In this document: positions 36,487-44,081 of the stretch, piece by piece
Layout: every line of letters begins with the position of its first letter
How positions within the stretch are numbered: the stretch's first letter is position 1
Assembly: GCF_000023325.1 (NCBI RefSeq)
Contig: NC_012785.1
Coordinates: 1,178,001 to 1,242,000, forward strand
DNA length: 64,000 nt
Origin: Kosmotoga olearia TBF 19.5.1
Lineage (GTDB): Bacteria; Thermotogota; Thermotogae; Petrotogales; Kosmotogaceae
Reading direction: 5' to 3'
Program-made: the position numbers and the translations under genes
Notes under the pieces: generated by a model
What the model saw: the letters and a program-made list of their open reading frames with translations, nothing else
Databases searched by the model: none
What the model was told of the DNA's origin: nothing

Positions 36487-37254
36487 GTGAAAAAACTGTT
36501 TGTGCTGGATATGGATGGGACATTCTACCTCGGAAATACGCTTTTTCCTGAAAGCCTCGAATTTGTGGAAAGAATTACAAGTACGGGTGCTAAGCTTGTT
36601 TTTTTGACAAACAATTCTTCGGCTACTCCTGAAGAGTATCACGACAAACTGGTGCGCCTCGGTGTTCCAGAAGGTTCTTTTTCGGTTTATACTTCAGGAG
36701 AAGCTACCATGCGTTTTCTCAAGGATAACTATCCAGGTTCTTCCGTTTACTTGCTTGCCACACCGTCAGTTGAAAAGATGTTCGTTGATTCGGGGATAAT
36801 TTTAGATGAAAAAGATCCAGACGTTGTTGTTTTAACCTACGATAAAACCCTGACCTTTAAGAAGATTTCAAAATTTTGTGGTTTTGTAAGAGATGGCATT
36901 TCATATATAGCATCACATCCGGATATAAATTGTCCAACGGAAAGAGGATTTATCCCGGATGTGGGAAGTTTTATGGCTTTGATCAAAACATCTACCGGTA
37001 GAGAACCAGACCATATTGTAGGAAAGCCAAATCCAACTATTCTCGAAATGCTTATAGAGGAATTTGATGTGAATAGAGCCGACGTCATAATGGTTGGTGA
37101 CAGACTCATGACCGACATTGAGTGTGGTTTGAGAGCCGAAGTTACAACAGCGTTGGTACTTACAGGGGAAACAACCAGAGAGATGGTACCAGACAATCCC
37201 CCTTTCATTGTAGCGGATAACCTGCTTGATCTTCTTAAAAAGTTAGGATATTGA
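36487..37254 (+). CDS. HAD-superfamily IIA phosphatase (NagD / p-nitrophenyl phosphatase type)
   Basis: The 255-residue cytosolic phosphatase has HAD motif I (VLDMDGTFYLGN), motif II (LTNNSS), a class IIA cap between about residues 75 and 170, motif III lysine in GKPNPTIL, and motif IV (MVGDRLMTDIECG). NagD-type enzymes dephosphorylate nucleotides or sugar phosphates. It starts at GTG 36487 behind GGAGGTG. It seems to be monocistronic and divergent from lemA-htpX. Confidence 0.92.
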   Translation: MKKLFVLDMDGTFYLGNTLFPESLEFVERITSTGAKLVFLTNNSSATPEEYHDKLVRLGVPEGSFSVYTSGEATMRFLKDNYPGSSVYLLATPSVEKMFVDSGIILDEKDPDVVVLTYDKTLTFKKISKFCGFVRDGISYIASHPDINCPTERGFIPDVGSFMALIKTSTGREPDHIVGKPNPTILEMLIEEFDVNRADVIMVGDRLMTDIECGLRAEVTTALVLTGETTREMVPDNPPFIVADNLLDLLKKLGY

Positions 37255-37463
37255 GATAAATAACGCGGTTTTTAACACAACGACTGTTCTTAAATAAAAT
37301 CTTGAAACAGTTCGATTTTTTAGCTCTTATATTGTAAAATAAAAGTATGAAAGTTATTTTTATCCTGTTAAAAGAGGTGGGATAGAAAATCATGAGCTAA
37401 GTTGTAAAATGAAAGAAATCCAATAAAGAAAACATATTGGTTAATTTAGAAGGGGGGATAAAA

Positions 37464-37988
37464 ATGCGCAAGGTACTGATTCTTTTCTTTTTAGTGTTAA
37501 TTTTCAGCCTGTCAGTTTTCGGTGTTTCGAAAGGTCCAAAGACAGTTGCTGAAATTACGGCAGAATTGATTGAAAAGGGTATTCTTGAAGGCGTATATAC
37601 AAAAGAAGAAATCAAAATGGATGGAGCTGTGACGCGTTATGAACTTGCACTCAGCCTGTACAATGTCATTAATTATACAGACAACTCAATGGCACAACTT
37701 CATAAATATTTCAGTAAAATGGAGATTCTCTCTGGAAAAATCGATGAACTTTTCACTACTACAAATGTGCTTTCATTGAAAATCGAAGACAATAGGAGAT
37801 TGATTACAAAATTACAGAATGACTTTTCCGAAAGGTTTGATAATCTCGAAAATGATGTTTCTCTTTTGGAGGAAAAGGTTAAAAGCTACGAAGAAACAAT
37901 AGCGAAACTGCAGAAACAGTTAGGATTTACCCTTGTTGGTCTTTTGGTAGTAGCTGTTGTAGCTATTTATGAACTGCTTCAACCATAA
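37464..37988 (+). CDS. short Ompα-like toga protein: signal peptide, SLH-like domain, coiled coil, C-terminal anchor
   Basis: The 174-residue protein starts at ATG 37464 behind GGGGGG. Residues 1-22 are a signal peptide (KVLILFFLVLIFSLSVFG). Residues 28-75 resemble one S-layer-homology repeat (VAEITAELIEKGILEG, AVTRYELALSLYNVI). Residues 85-150 form a coiled coil, and 154-172 a C-terminal membrane helix (GFTLVGLLVVAVVAIYELL). This is the plan of Thermotoga Ompα, the rod that tethers the toga to the cell wall, but much shorter. It is monocistronic with its own terminator. Confidence 0.75.
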   Translation: MRKVLILFFLVLIFSLSVFGVSKGPKTVAEITAELIEKGILEGVYTKEEIKMDGAVTRYELALSLYNVINYTDNSMAQLHKYFSKMEILSGKIDELFTTTNVLSLKIEDNRRLITKLQNDFSERFDNLENDVSLLEEKVKSYEETIAKLQKQLGFTLVGLLVVAVVAIYELLQP

Positions 37989-38012
37989 TTGTTCCAGGAT
38001 TATCGATCAACG

Positions 38013-38036
38013 GCGGGCTTAAAGGCCCGCTTTTTT
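38013..38036 (+). terminator. terminator of the Ompα-like gene
   Basis: GCGGGC pairs with GCCCGC (38025-38030) and is followed by TTTTTT. It overlaps the last codons of the convergent NTPase gene. Confidence 0.8.
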
Positions 38037-38504
38037 ATATTCTTCGATCAGGAAAGAAAGAATGCTTTCACGGTTCCTTACAGTAACTTCTATGGTTTCA
38101 AAACCACCCAGCGTGAGCAACTCTTTTATAAAAGGAAATTTTCCTTTTCTCAAAACGCAGAGGCAATTGTCTGAGTGTTCGAGCAAATTCTTAACAGCTC
38201 TTCTGAACTCTTCACAGCACTCTTCCAGGAAGCCTATTTCATCTATCACAAGTAGTTTTGAAGAAGTTTCAAGTTCCGGGATCTCTTTTGATGCTTTAAG
38301 AAACCCCTCCGGTATCGGTTGTATTTTCTTTTTTTCTCTTTTACCTATAAGATATTCAGGTCCTTGAATAAATCTAAGGTACAGTTCTTTTCTTCGTTTG
38401 TCAAAGCGCGTGAGAAAACCCGTGACACGGTATAGCTCTATAAGTTTTTCAACAATGTGGGATTTACCCGTACCCCTTTCGCCGGTAAGGAAATATTTTG
38501 GCAT
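38019..38504 (-). CDS. THEP1-type nucleoside-triphosphatase (DUF265)
   Basis: The 161-residue protein opens with a P-loop (YFLTGERGTGKSHIVEKL) and has a Walker B-type LLVIDEIGFLEECCEEF. Order and spacing match the THEP1 family (PF03266), described in Aquifex as a thermostable NTPase of unknown biological role. The gene is 14 bases downstream of the split permease pair and on the same strand, so it may belong to that operon. Confidence 0.85.
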   Translation of the reverse strand: MPKYFLTGERGTGKSHIVEKLIELYRVTGFLTRFDKRRKELYLRFIQGPEYLIGKREKKKIQPIPEGFLKASKEIPELETSSKLLVIDEIGFLEECCEEFRRAVKNLLEHSDNCLCVLRKGKFPFIKELLTLGGFETIEVTVRNRESILSFLIEEYKKAGL

Positions 38505-38518
38505 CTAAATCCACCTTT

Positions 38519-39064
38519 TCAAACCTTTGATTCCTTTTTATTGCTCCATAAAATTATTTGCTCTATGAATACTCCCATAAGGATTACAAAAATGATTGTT
38601 AAAGAAAGTCTCATTGCCATAAATTTTGGTCCAAGGAACTGAAGTTCTACCAGCTCCTGAGGAATCTTGATGCATGCCCATGCTGAAAGAAAGATAATAA
38701 TGTTGGAAATACGCGCGCCTTTTTTAAGCAAAGCAGAAGCCATAGGAAAAGCCACATAAAGAGGGCCCGTAGGCAATGCACCCATAAATATAGAAATGAA
38801 AATACCTTTTATCCCGGAACTTTTCCCTAAATATTTCACAACCATTTCTTTTGGGACAAACACTGCAAAAAGTCCCATCAATACCATTACCGCAGGGAGT
38901 ATCAGAATCATTTCAATGAGGAAATTCCATGAGGTTGTGATCACCGCTTCGCGCTTATCAGGAAAAATTGATAGCAAAATTATCGCGGTTACCAAAGTAA
39001 TTCCTAAAAAGATCAAATCTCGCATAATTTCTTTTTTTTGCTTTTCCTTTAGAGACTCTTTCAT
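38519..39064 (-). CDS. DUF318/ArsP-type permease half protein (second half)
   Basis: The 181-residue protein has about five membrane segments and the motif GALPTGPLYVAFPMA, typical of half of a YraQ/ArsP-like (PF03773) permease. LSAWACIKIPQELVELQFLG follows. It overlaps the upstream half gene by ATGA and the two together would make one full-length transporter. A paralogous pair lies at 48641-49839. Family members include organoarsenical exporters, but the substrate here is unknown. Confidence 0.75.
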   Translation of the reverse strand: MKESLKEKQKKEIMRDLIFLGITLVTAIILLSIFPDKREAVITTSWNFLIEMILILPAVMVLMGLFAVFVPKEMVVKYLGKSSGIKGIFISIFMGALPTGPLYVAFPMASALLKKGARISNIIIFLSAWACIKIPQELVELQFLGPKFMAMRLSLTIIFVILMGVFIEQIILWSNKKESKV

Positions 39065-39537
39065 AGTATCACTCCCATAATAAGCGCAATAATAATTGCT
39101 ATGATGAAGCTTATCCCGTTTCTGAGTAAAGCCATTTTCTTTCCTAGTTCTTTTATTTCTACCGGTAGGGTAACTACTCCAATCATAGTTAATGTGGTAA
39201 TAAAAACTGCAACTGCTGTAACTGAAGCTCCACTTTCAAGAAGCGACGCTCCTAAGGGAAATGAAATTAAAGAAGGGATATGTAAGATCGCTCCCAATGA
39301 TGCAATAACGAGTATTCCAAAAAAACCTGCCTGTTCACCAACAATCCTGGAGATTTGGCTTTGTGGCACAAAACCTAAAAGCAAACCTATAAAGACAATG
39401 ATAATAAGCATAGTTGGAAGAATACGAAAGAATGACTTCAGTGATATCATTAATGATTTTTTTGCTTTTTCCCTATCTTTGATTAAAGCAAAAATCAAGC
39501 AGCTGAGAGCAAAGATGTTTATAAGTATAGTAGTCAT
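39061..39537 (-). CDS. DUF318/ArsP-type permease half protein (first half)
   Basis: The 158-residue membrane protein starts at ATG 39537 behind AAAGGGG rather than the longer frame. It contains GAILHIPSLISFPLGASLLE and ITTLTMIGVVTLPVEIKELGK, equivalent in position to the motifs of its partner, which suggests an inverted or tandem duplication of a 5-TM unit. The paralogue at 48641 has exactly the same length. Both halves are likely to assemble as a heterodimer. Confidence 0.75.
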   Translation of the reverse strand: MTTILINIFALSCLIFALIKDREKAKKSLMISLKSFFRILPTMLIIIVFIGLLLGFVPQSQISRIVGEQAGFFGILVIASLGAILHIPSLISFPLGASLLESGASVTAVAVFITTLTMIGVVTLPVEIKELGKKMALLRNGISFIIAIIIALIMGVIL

Positions 39538-39591
39538 AATATATCCCCTTTCATCTTTTTTCATCTTTGACGTTCGCATATATGTGCCTAT

Positions 39592-39619
39592 ACTATAACA
39601 GCAATATTTCTTTTGTCAA
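39592..39619 (-). promoter_or_regulatory. promoter of the split-permease operon
   Basis: On the minus strand TTGACA (39614-39619) and TATAGT (39592-39597) are 16 bases apart. GCATATATGTGC just downstream contains a CATATATG core resembling other operator-like sites in this window. Confidence 0.65.
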
Positions 39620-39697
39620 GATTTTTTCGATTCTATTTTTTCCAAGTTTTTGTGTGTACAAGATGAAAGGGGATTTTGAAAGAGTTTAAAACAACTA

Positions 39698-40648
39698 TCA
39701 GGATTGCTCGACATATTTCATGAATATCTTTTCGAAATTTACCGTGTCCTGTTCGATAGATTTTATTTCAGTGCCCATGGTTTTCAAAGCGTCCATGAGA
39801 TCGAAAAGTTTTTGCGGATTTTCCAGGTCGATCTTGAATTCAAAAAGCCCATCTTCCTTTTTTATATCTACCGCTCCGAATTCTTTGAGATGGGGCTCGA
39901 GCTCTTTTCCTTTGTTAGAAACTTTCAGCACATATCTTCGAGCTCTGAACATATCCATGAGTTTCTCCTTTTCTTCACAGACAACGATTTTTCCTTTACT
40001 CATGATAGCTACTCTGTCAGCAATTGCCTCAACAAGGTTCATGTCGTGAGTCGATAGAAGGATTGTCTTTCCTTCCTTTTCCGTAATGTTTCTTAAAATG
40101 CTCCTCAATTCAATAGAAGAAGCAACATCGAGGCCGAGAGTTGGTTCATCGAGAAGCAGGATATCAGCTCCTGTGGCGAGACACACAGCCACAGCTGATT
40201 TTTGCTGCATTCCTCTGGAAAGTTGCTGTACAAGGTCGTTGGCTTTTTCCTCAAGATTAAATTTTTTGAGGATTTTCAGTGCTTCCTCCCTTGTGAGTTT
40301 CTTTCCACGTATCCCGGAGAAGTAGATCATGTTCTCTACCGGTGTCATTCTCCAGTAAAGATTTCTGTTTCCTTCCAGAACGGCGCTGATATGTTTTAAT
40401 GCTTCTCTACGTCTTTTTAAGAGATTTTTCCCCATTATCTCTATTGAACCTGAATCGGGAAGCAGTAATCCGCAAATACTCTTTATCGTTGTTGTTTTTC
40501 CGGCACCGTTCGGCCCAAGAAGCGCAAAAATCTCACCCTGTTTAATTTCGAAAGATACTTCGTCAACAGCTACGAACTTTTCCCTGGTTTTCCTTCTCTT
40601 ATATGTTTTCACAAGATTCTTTACTTTAAGAACTTTTTTATCTGTCAT
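39698..40648 (-). CDS. ABC-2 exporter ATP-binding protein
   Basis: The 316-residue ATPase has Walker A (GPNGAGKTTTIKS), signature (QLSRGMQQKSAVA), Walker B (ILLLDEPTLGLD) and switch His (STHDMNLVE). A C-terminal extension of about 100 residues (ELEPHLKEFGAVDIKKEDG) is typical of drug, lipid or bacteriocin exporters. It lies 12 bases after the permease gene and both form one exporter. The substrate is unknown. Confidence 0.9.
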   Translation of the reverse strand: MTDKKVLKVKNLVKTYKRRKTREKFVAVDEVSFEIKQGEIFALLGPNGAGKTTTIKSICGLLLPDSGSIEIMGKNLLKRRREALKHISAVLEGNRNLYWRMTPVENMIYFSGIRGKKLTREEALKILKKFNLEEKANDLVQQLSRGMQQKSAVAVCLATGADILLLDEPTLGLDVASSIELRSILRNITEKEGKTILLSTHDMNLVEAIADRVAIMSKGKIVVCEEKEKLMDMFRARRYVLKVSNKGKELEPHLKEFGAVDIKKEDGLFEFKIDLENPQKLFDLMDALKTMGTEIKSIEQDTVNFEKIFMKYVEQS

Positions 40649-40660
40649 ATTATCACCCCG

Positions 40661-41437
40661 TCAATACTGGCTGAGCGCGCCTGTTCTCATTGCTTTTTTC
40701 TCAAAAAGCCTGAAGATAAAGATTCCAAGAGAAAGATACAGGAGAGAAACCAGCCAGAGATACAAATGTTCTATAAACGGAAATTCCATGATACCTATTT
40801 TGTTTATAGTCATCTGTCGCATCAGATACGATACTTGAGACATCGGTATAAATTTCATGATCGGAGTTTTCGGATCGATCATCGTGAAAGCAAGCGAGCC
40901 AAAAGTCACGATTTGAACGAATGATGAGACCCTCTTGAAAATCAGGGCAATACCCCCGATGATCATACCTATTCCCGTGGCGCACATAACCCCAACAATA
41001 AGAAGATAGATAAGCGTCAAAAAATCGAAATTCAAAGTCCTGCCGGTGGTGAAAGCGGCGAAATACATCAGGACAACTACCATAGAAACGTTGAGAACAA
41101 AATTACCAATGATCCTGGAAAACAGCTGAAATTCAAAGGGTATGGGCGACATAAAAACCTGTTCCAGAGTCCCCCTTTGAGCCTCTTCAATTATTCCCCA
41201 GCTGACACCCTGAAAAGAAAAAACAAACATGAGCCACATGAAATAACCCACAATAACTCCATCGAGAGTTTTTCCAAACCCGGGAGTTCCCCCACCGATG
41301 GTCTTAACCCCAAAGAATATAAGATAAAAGAAAACCAGAATCGTGAGTATCCCGGAGATGGAATCGAAGTAGTAACGCTTGAATTCTATCAAGTTTTTCC
41401 AAAAATTCGCCCAGAAAGCTCTAAACATTTCAACCAA
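40661..41437 (-). CDS. ABC-2 exporter permease
   Basis: The 258-residue protein has six membrane segments and the ABC-2 membrane signature around EEAQRGTLEQVFMSPIPFEF. It pairs with the ATPase gene directly downstream. ATG 41437 follows a weak AAGGAG. The layout resembles the 53085-54706 exporter, and the proteins look like distant paralogues. Confidence 0.85.
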   Translation of the reverse strand: MVEMFRAFWANFWKNLIEFKRYYFDSISGILTILVFFYLIFFGVKTIGGGTPGFGKTLDGVIVGYFMWLMFVFSFQGVSWGIIEEAQRGTLEQVFMSPIPFEFQLFSRIIGNFVLNVSMVVVLMYFAAFTTGRTLNFDFLTLIYLLIVGVMCATGIGMIIGGIALIFKRVSSFVQIVTFGSLAFTMIDPKTPIMKFIPMSQVSYLMRQMTINKIGIMEFPFIEHLYLWLVSLLYLSLGIFIFRLFEKKAMRTGALSQY

Positions 41438-41576
41438 CTCCTTAGTTTATCCGAATTACTGATTGAATAATATCATATTTGATTAAAATTTTTCAAGCAC
41501 CTTATGCTTCCGACTTTATTTTTTTAATTTCAATAAGTATTATTTGATTTTGAACTTAAAAAAGAATCATAAATAA

Positions 41577-41610
41577 AGAAGAGAGGAAGAAATCCTCTCT
41601 TCTGTTTTTT
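41577..41610. terminator. bidirectional terminator
   Basis: AGAAGAGAGGA (41577-41587) and TCCTCTCTTCT (41593-41603) form a perfect 11-bp stem followed by GTTTTTT on plus. It lies between the ABC exporter start region and the decayed nuclease gene. Bases 41438-41576 are AT-rich and hold no gene. Confidence 0.8.
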
Positions 41611-41638
41611 AAATTTCTAAGTTATCATCTCGAGAATC

Positions 41639-42004
41639 CTAATAGCTGTAATGATCTACCTCTATCCCTTCACTATCATACAACTTTGCTTCATCGTAGT
41701 AACTTGCTGAAAAGAGAAGCTGATTTTCCGAAATATTCAACAGGCTTTCTTGGATGAACACTTTCCGGTGTATCGACTCCTATCAAGCGAATTGTTTCGA
41801 TTTCTGAATCTAAAATCACCTTGATCGTATCTCCATCTATATTGGATACACCTCTGCAGAAGCATATTCGGTTGGTTGTAACTACTTTAGCCATTCTTCC
41901 GCATAGATGAATTGGATAGAGCCGGTACTAAGAATGATGGGCGTCATAGTGAAAGCAATATTGATGAGAAGCAAATACATTACTAATAGCCATTTGGTTC
42001 TCAT
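41639..42004 (-). pseudogene. decayed secreted thermonuclease (SNase family)
   Basis: Three pieces in different frames can be read on minus. ATG 42004 behind GGGGGGA gives a signal peptide (MRTKWLLVMYLLLINIAFTM) that stops at TAG near 41880. The next frame gives VSNIDGDTIKVILDSEIETI and RLIGVDTPES, the N-terminal barrel of staphylococcal-type nuclease. A third frame gives YYDEAKLYDSEGIEVDHYSY and a stop at 41639. The central and catalytic C-terminal parts of the domain (about 80 residues) are missing. This is a remnant with at least two frameshifts and a deletion. Confidence 0.7.
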
Positions 42005-42125
42005 GAAATCCCCCCTTTTTGAAGATATATTCGAACCAATTTTTATCGGAAGAGAAAAAAGGAAACTGTGTAAAGCTAAAATGGCCAACAAAAGCTTTGG
42101 AAAGACTTATAAGCGAACAAAAAAC

Positions 42126-42150
42126 ACAGGGGACACAAAGTCCCCTGTTT
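42126..42150 (-). terminator. terminator of tRNA-Cys
   Basis: ACAGGGGAC (42126-42134) pairs with GTCCCCTGT (42140-42148). On the minus strand a T run follows (GTGTTTTTTG). Confidence 0.85.
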
Positions 42151-42161
42151 ATGTTTAAGCT

Positions 42162-42238
42162 TGGAGGCGACGGAGGGATTTGAACCCTCGAATAGAGATT
42201 TTGCAGACCTCCGCCTTAGACCCCTTGGCTACGTCGCC
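42162..42238 (-). tRNA. tRNA-Cys (GCA)
   Basis: On minus, acceptor GGCGACG pairs with CGTCGCC, discriminator is T as usual for cysteine, and CCA is encoded (42162-42164). The anticodon arm reads GAGGT-CTGCAAA-ATCTC with anticodon GCA, and the T arm GAGGG-TTCAAAT-CCCTC. Confidence 0.95.
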
Positions 42239-42489
42239 CAACCGTCTTGTATTTTAACATGTTATCCAGATCTATTCAACTACAAAGTGAAGCTATCGTA
42301 CTGACGCTGGGAATGGCTAACGCTGTTGAAGTGCTGGACAACGTCCTGGAGGGTCACGACGTTGACGCTTGCAAGGCTGTCAGCTGGTGGAGCGACGCTC
42401 GAAGACTGAGGCTTGCAGACGCTGATGAAACCCGTTGTCGGTTGTGCGTGAAAATCTGGAGAAAACGCGGACTGTATCATCTTCTCGCA

Positions 42490-42850
42490 AAACGGTCATT
42501 CTGGAGGTGTTTAATCCAGAATATTAATCCGCCACTGTCATTCTGGAAATCTTCTATCCAGAATCTGGGCTTTTTTGATGATTAGATCCTGAATCAAGTT
42601 CAGGATGACAATCTTTATTTTCTTATTTTCAAGGCGCGTTTACTGGTTTTCGTTTTTTGGGTTCTATTCCGCCGAAGGCGCATGTCAACTGCACAGCAGT
42701 TCGTAACAACCACGAAGTGGTTCGAAACAACTCCGCAGGAGTTCGCCCCACCGGCGTAGCCAGTCGCACCGAATCTCACTATTCTCCAATCTCCAACATC
42801 CGATCTCGCTTTTTAATGTACTCAGCCGCAATTCCGTTGCGCAGCGGCCG
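42490..42850. repeat. composite intergenic repeat with 21-bp phased hairpin array (copy E)
   Basis: It contains two GTCATTCTGGA...TCCAGAAT palindromes (42497, 42539), a GATCCTGAATC...CAGGATGAC palindrome (42585-42609), and five hairpins centred at 42675, 42694, 42715, 42736 and 42757 (loops GAA, ACA, GAA, GCA, GTA). About 260 bases (42590-42850) recur almost identically in reverse complement at 57840-58105. Apparent small frames in it are by-products of the repeat. Confidence 0.85.
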
Positions 42851-42892
42851 TCCCGGATCTCGGGTCTCGAATCTCGTGTATTATGAAACCAG

Positions 42893-42921
42893 TTGACAGA
42901 GTTACAAGCATGATGTAAAAT
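42893..42921 (+). promoter_or_regulatory. promoter of tRNA-Asp
   Basis: TTGACA (42893-42898) and TAAAAT (42916-42921) are 17 bases apart and end 10 bases before the tRNA. Confidence 0.88.
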
Positions 42922-42931
42922 CATTAGCGTC

Positions 42932-43008
42932 GGGGACGTGGTGAAGATGGTTATCATGCCGGTCTGTCACACCGGTGGCCGCGAGTTCGAGTCTCGTCGT
43001 CCCCGCCA
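42932..43008 (+). tRNA. tRNA-Asp (GTC)
   Basis: Acceptor GGGGACG pairs with CGTCCCC; discriminator G and encoded CCA (43006-43008). Anticodon arm CCGGT-CTGTCAC-ACCGG gives anticodon GTC, and the T arm GCGAG-TTCGAGT-CTCGT fits. Confidence 0.96.
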
Positions 43009-43014
43009 GGGAAA

Positions 43015-43047
43015 GAAGGGATATCTGATGATATCCCTTCTTTTTTT
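43015..43047 (+). terminator. terminator of tRNA-Asp
   Basis: GAAGGGATATC (43015-43025) pairs with GATATCCCTTC (43030-43040), followed by seven T residues. Confidence 0.92.
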
Positions 43048-43189
43048 ACACTCACCTGAGGCGTTAGGAGGGGGTTTTTTTATTTTCTTGATTTCTAAGG
43101 ATATTTTGCGTTGTAAAAGCATTATTTGATGTTGCTTTTGGAATGATGGCAATTTGATTGTCAGAAAATTTGTTATAGACTAAAAATAC

Positions 43190-43312
43190 TGTATAAGGGA
43201 AATTCTTTTTTTGAATAAGAAATAATCTTGAATGACCCGATAAGTGGGAAAGTGAAAAACCTTTCCCTGCCAGATTTAGGAGCCGACTCCCATCGGCTCC
43301 CTTTTTTCTTTT
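43190..43312 (+). ncRNA. candidate small RNA or leader with two hairpins and terminator
   Basis: A TTGTTA-N16-TATAAG promoter-like sequence near 43170 precedes about 120 bases without a frame. GGGAAAG pairs with CTTTCCC near 43247-43267, then GGAGCCGA (43279-43286) with TCGGCTCC (43293-43300) followed by CTTTTTTCTTTT. The terminator lies 45 bases before the next gene. It could be an independent small RNA or an attenuator. Confidence 0.4.
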
Positions 43313-43356
43313 AGATGAGCTATAATTTGTTCAAATGACGAAAGAGTGGTGTTTAT

Positions 43357-44025
43357 ATGAGAGCCGGTGATATAGCCGAAAGCACTGTAATGGAATTATT
43401 CAAAGTTAATGATTATGATTGTCCTGTATGCAGAGCTGTTAATGACGCTTCGATAGCATGGCTTGCCAGTGTCCTTGCAGATCTTCTCCATAATTTCGAA
43501 TCCCGGGAAAAACTCCTTCATGGTGGACTGTGCCAGACGCATAGAGGCAAAATAGTGTCTCTTGCCAGATCGACGTCAGATATTGGAGGACTGCCGGTGG
43601 CAATGCTTCTGGAAGAAATGCTGGAACGCCAGCTCAAAGCTCTGGAAAATTCAGGGAAAAGAAGGTTTTTCAGAAAAAACAACAAAACCCATTCTAAAAC
43701 ATGTTACCTGTGTTCCTTTGAGAAGGAAACGGAGATGAGATATATCATAGCATTGCAAAGTGCATTTAGAAAAGCCGAATTCAGAAGAGCCTATGAAGAA
43801 ACCTCAAGGATAATTTGTATTGATCATAGCGTGATGATTCTGGGAAGACTTACCGCAACCGAATGGTTTAAGGAAATTCAAAAAAAGAAGTATAGATTCA
43901 TGTTAACTCAACTGGGGCATTATATTTCAAAACACGATTATCGAAATAAAGAACCTTTTGGTGAAGAAGCCCTTTTCTGGAAGATTGCTACTAAACTTAC
44001 CGGGGAAATAGAAACAAAAGGTTAG
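43357..44025 (+). CDS. DUF6062-like protein with four Cys/His clusters
   Basis: The 222-residue soluble protein has spaced metal-ligand pairs: YDCPVCRAVND (about residue 25), GGLCQTHRGK (about 66), KTCYLCSFEKE (about 113) and RIICIDHSVM (about 150). The order CxxC, CxxH, CxxC, CxxH is the plan of the DUF6062 family in anaerobic Firmicutes and Thermotogae. Zinc or Fe-S binding is likely; function unknown. It starts at ATG 43357 behind a GTGGTG-type weak site and is monocistronic, sharing a terminator with hcp. Confidence 0.75.
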   Translation: MRAGDIAESTVMELFKVNDYDCPVCRAVNDASIAWLASVLADLLHNFESREKLLHGGLCQTHRGKIVSLARSTSDIGGLPVAMLLEEMLERQLKALENSGKRRFFRKNNKTHSKTCYLCSFEKETEMRYIIALQSAFRKAEFRRAYEETSRIICIDHSVMILGRLTATEWFKEIQKKKYRFMLTQLGHYISKHDYRNKEPFGEEALFWKIATKLTGEIETKG

Positions 44026-44029
44026 CCAA

Positions 44030-44064
44030 AAAAACCGGTAGCAACGATGGCTACCGGTTTTTTT
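44030..44064. terminator. bidirectional terminator between DUF6062-like and hcp genes
   Basis: AAAAACCGGTAGC (44030-44042) pairs with GCTACCGGTTTTT (44050-44062), with A and T tracts extending it. Confidence 0.92.
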
Positions 44065-44081
44065 CTAATTTTATTGCTTTA

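Noticed and set aside
42657-42896. Open frames inside the intergenic repeats (also near 57769-58036 and 58096-58386)
   Set aside because: They lack ribosome sites, recur in both orientations with the repeats, and translate into symmetric low-complexity peptides; the 21-bp period keeps a frame open by chance.
43279-43312. A metabolite riboswitch for the DUF6062-like gene
   Set aside because: No known aptamer motif could be recognised; two plain hairpins and a terminator are all that is visible, so I list only a candidate small RNA.
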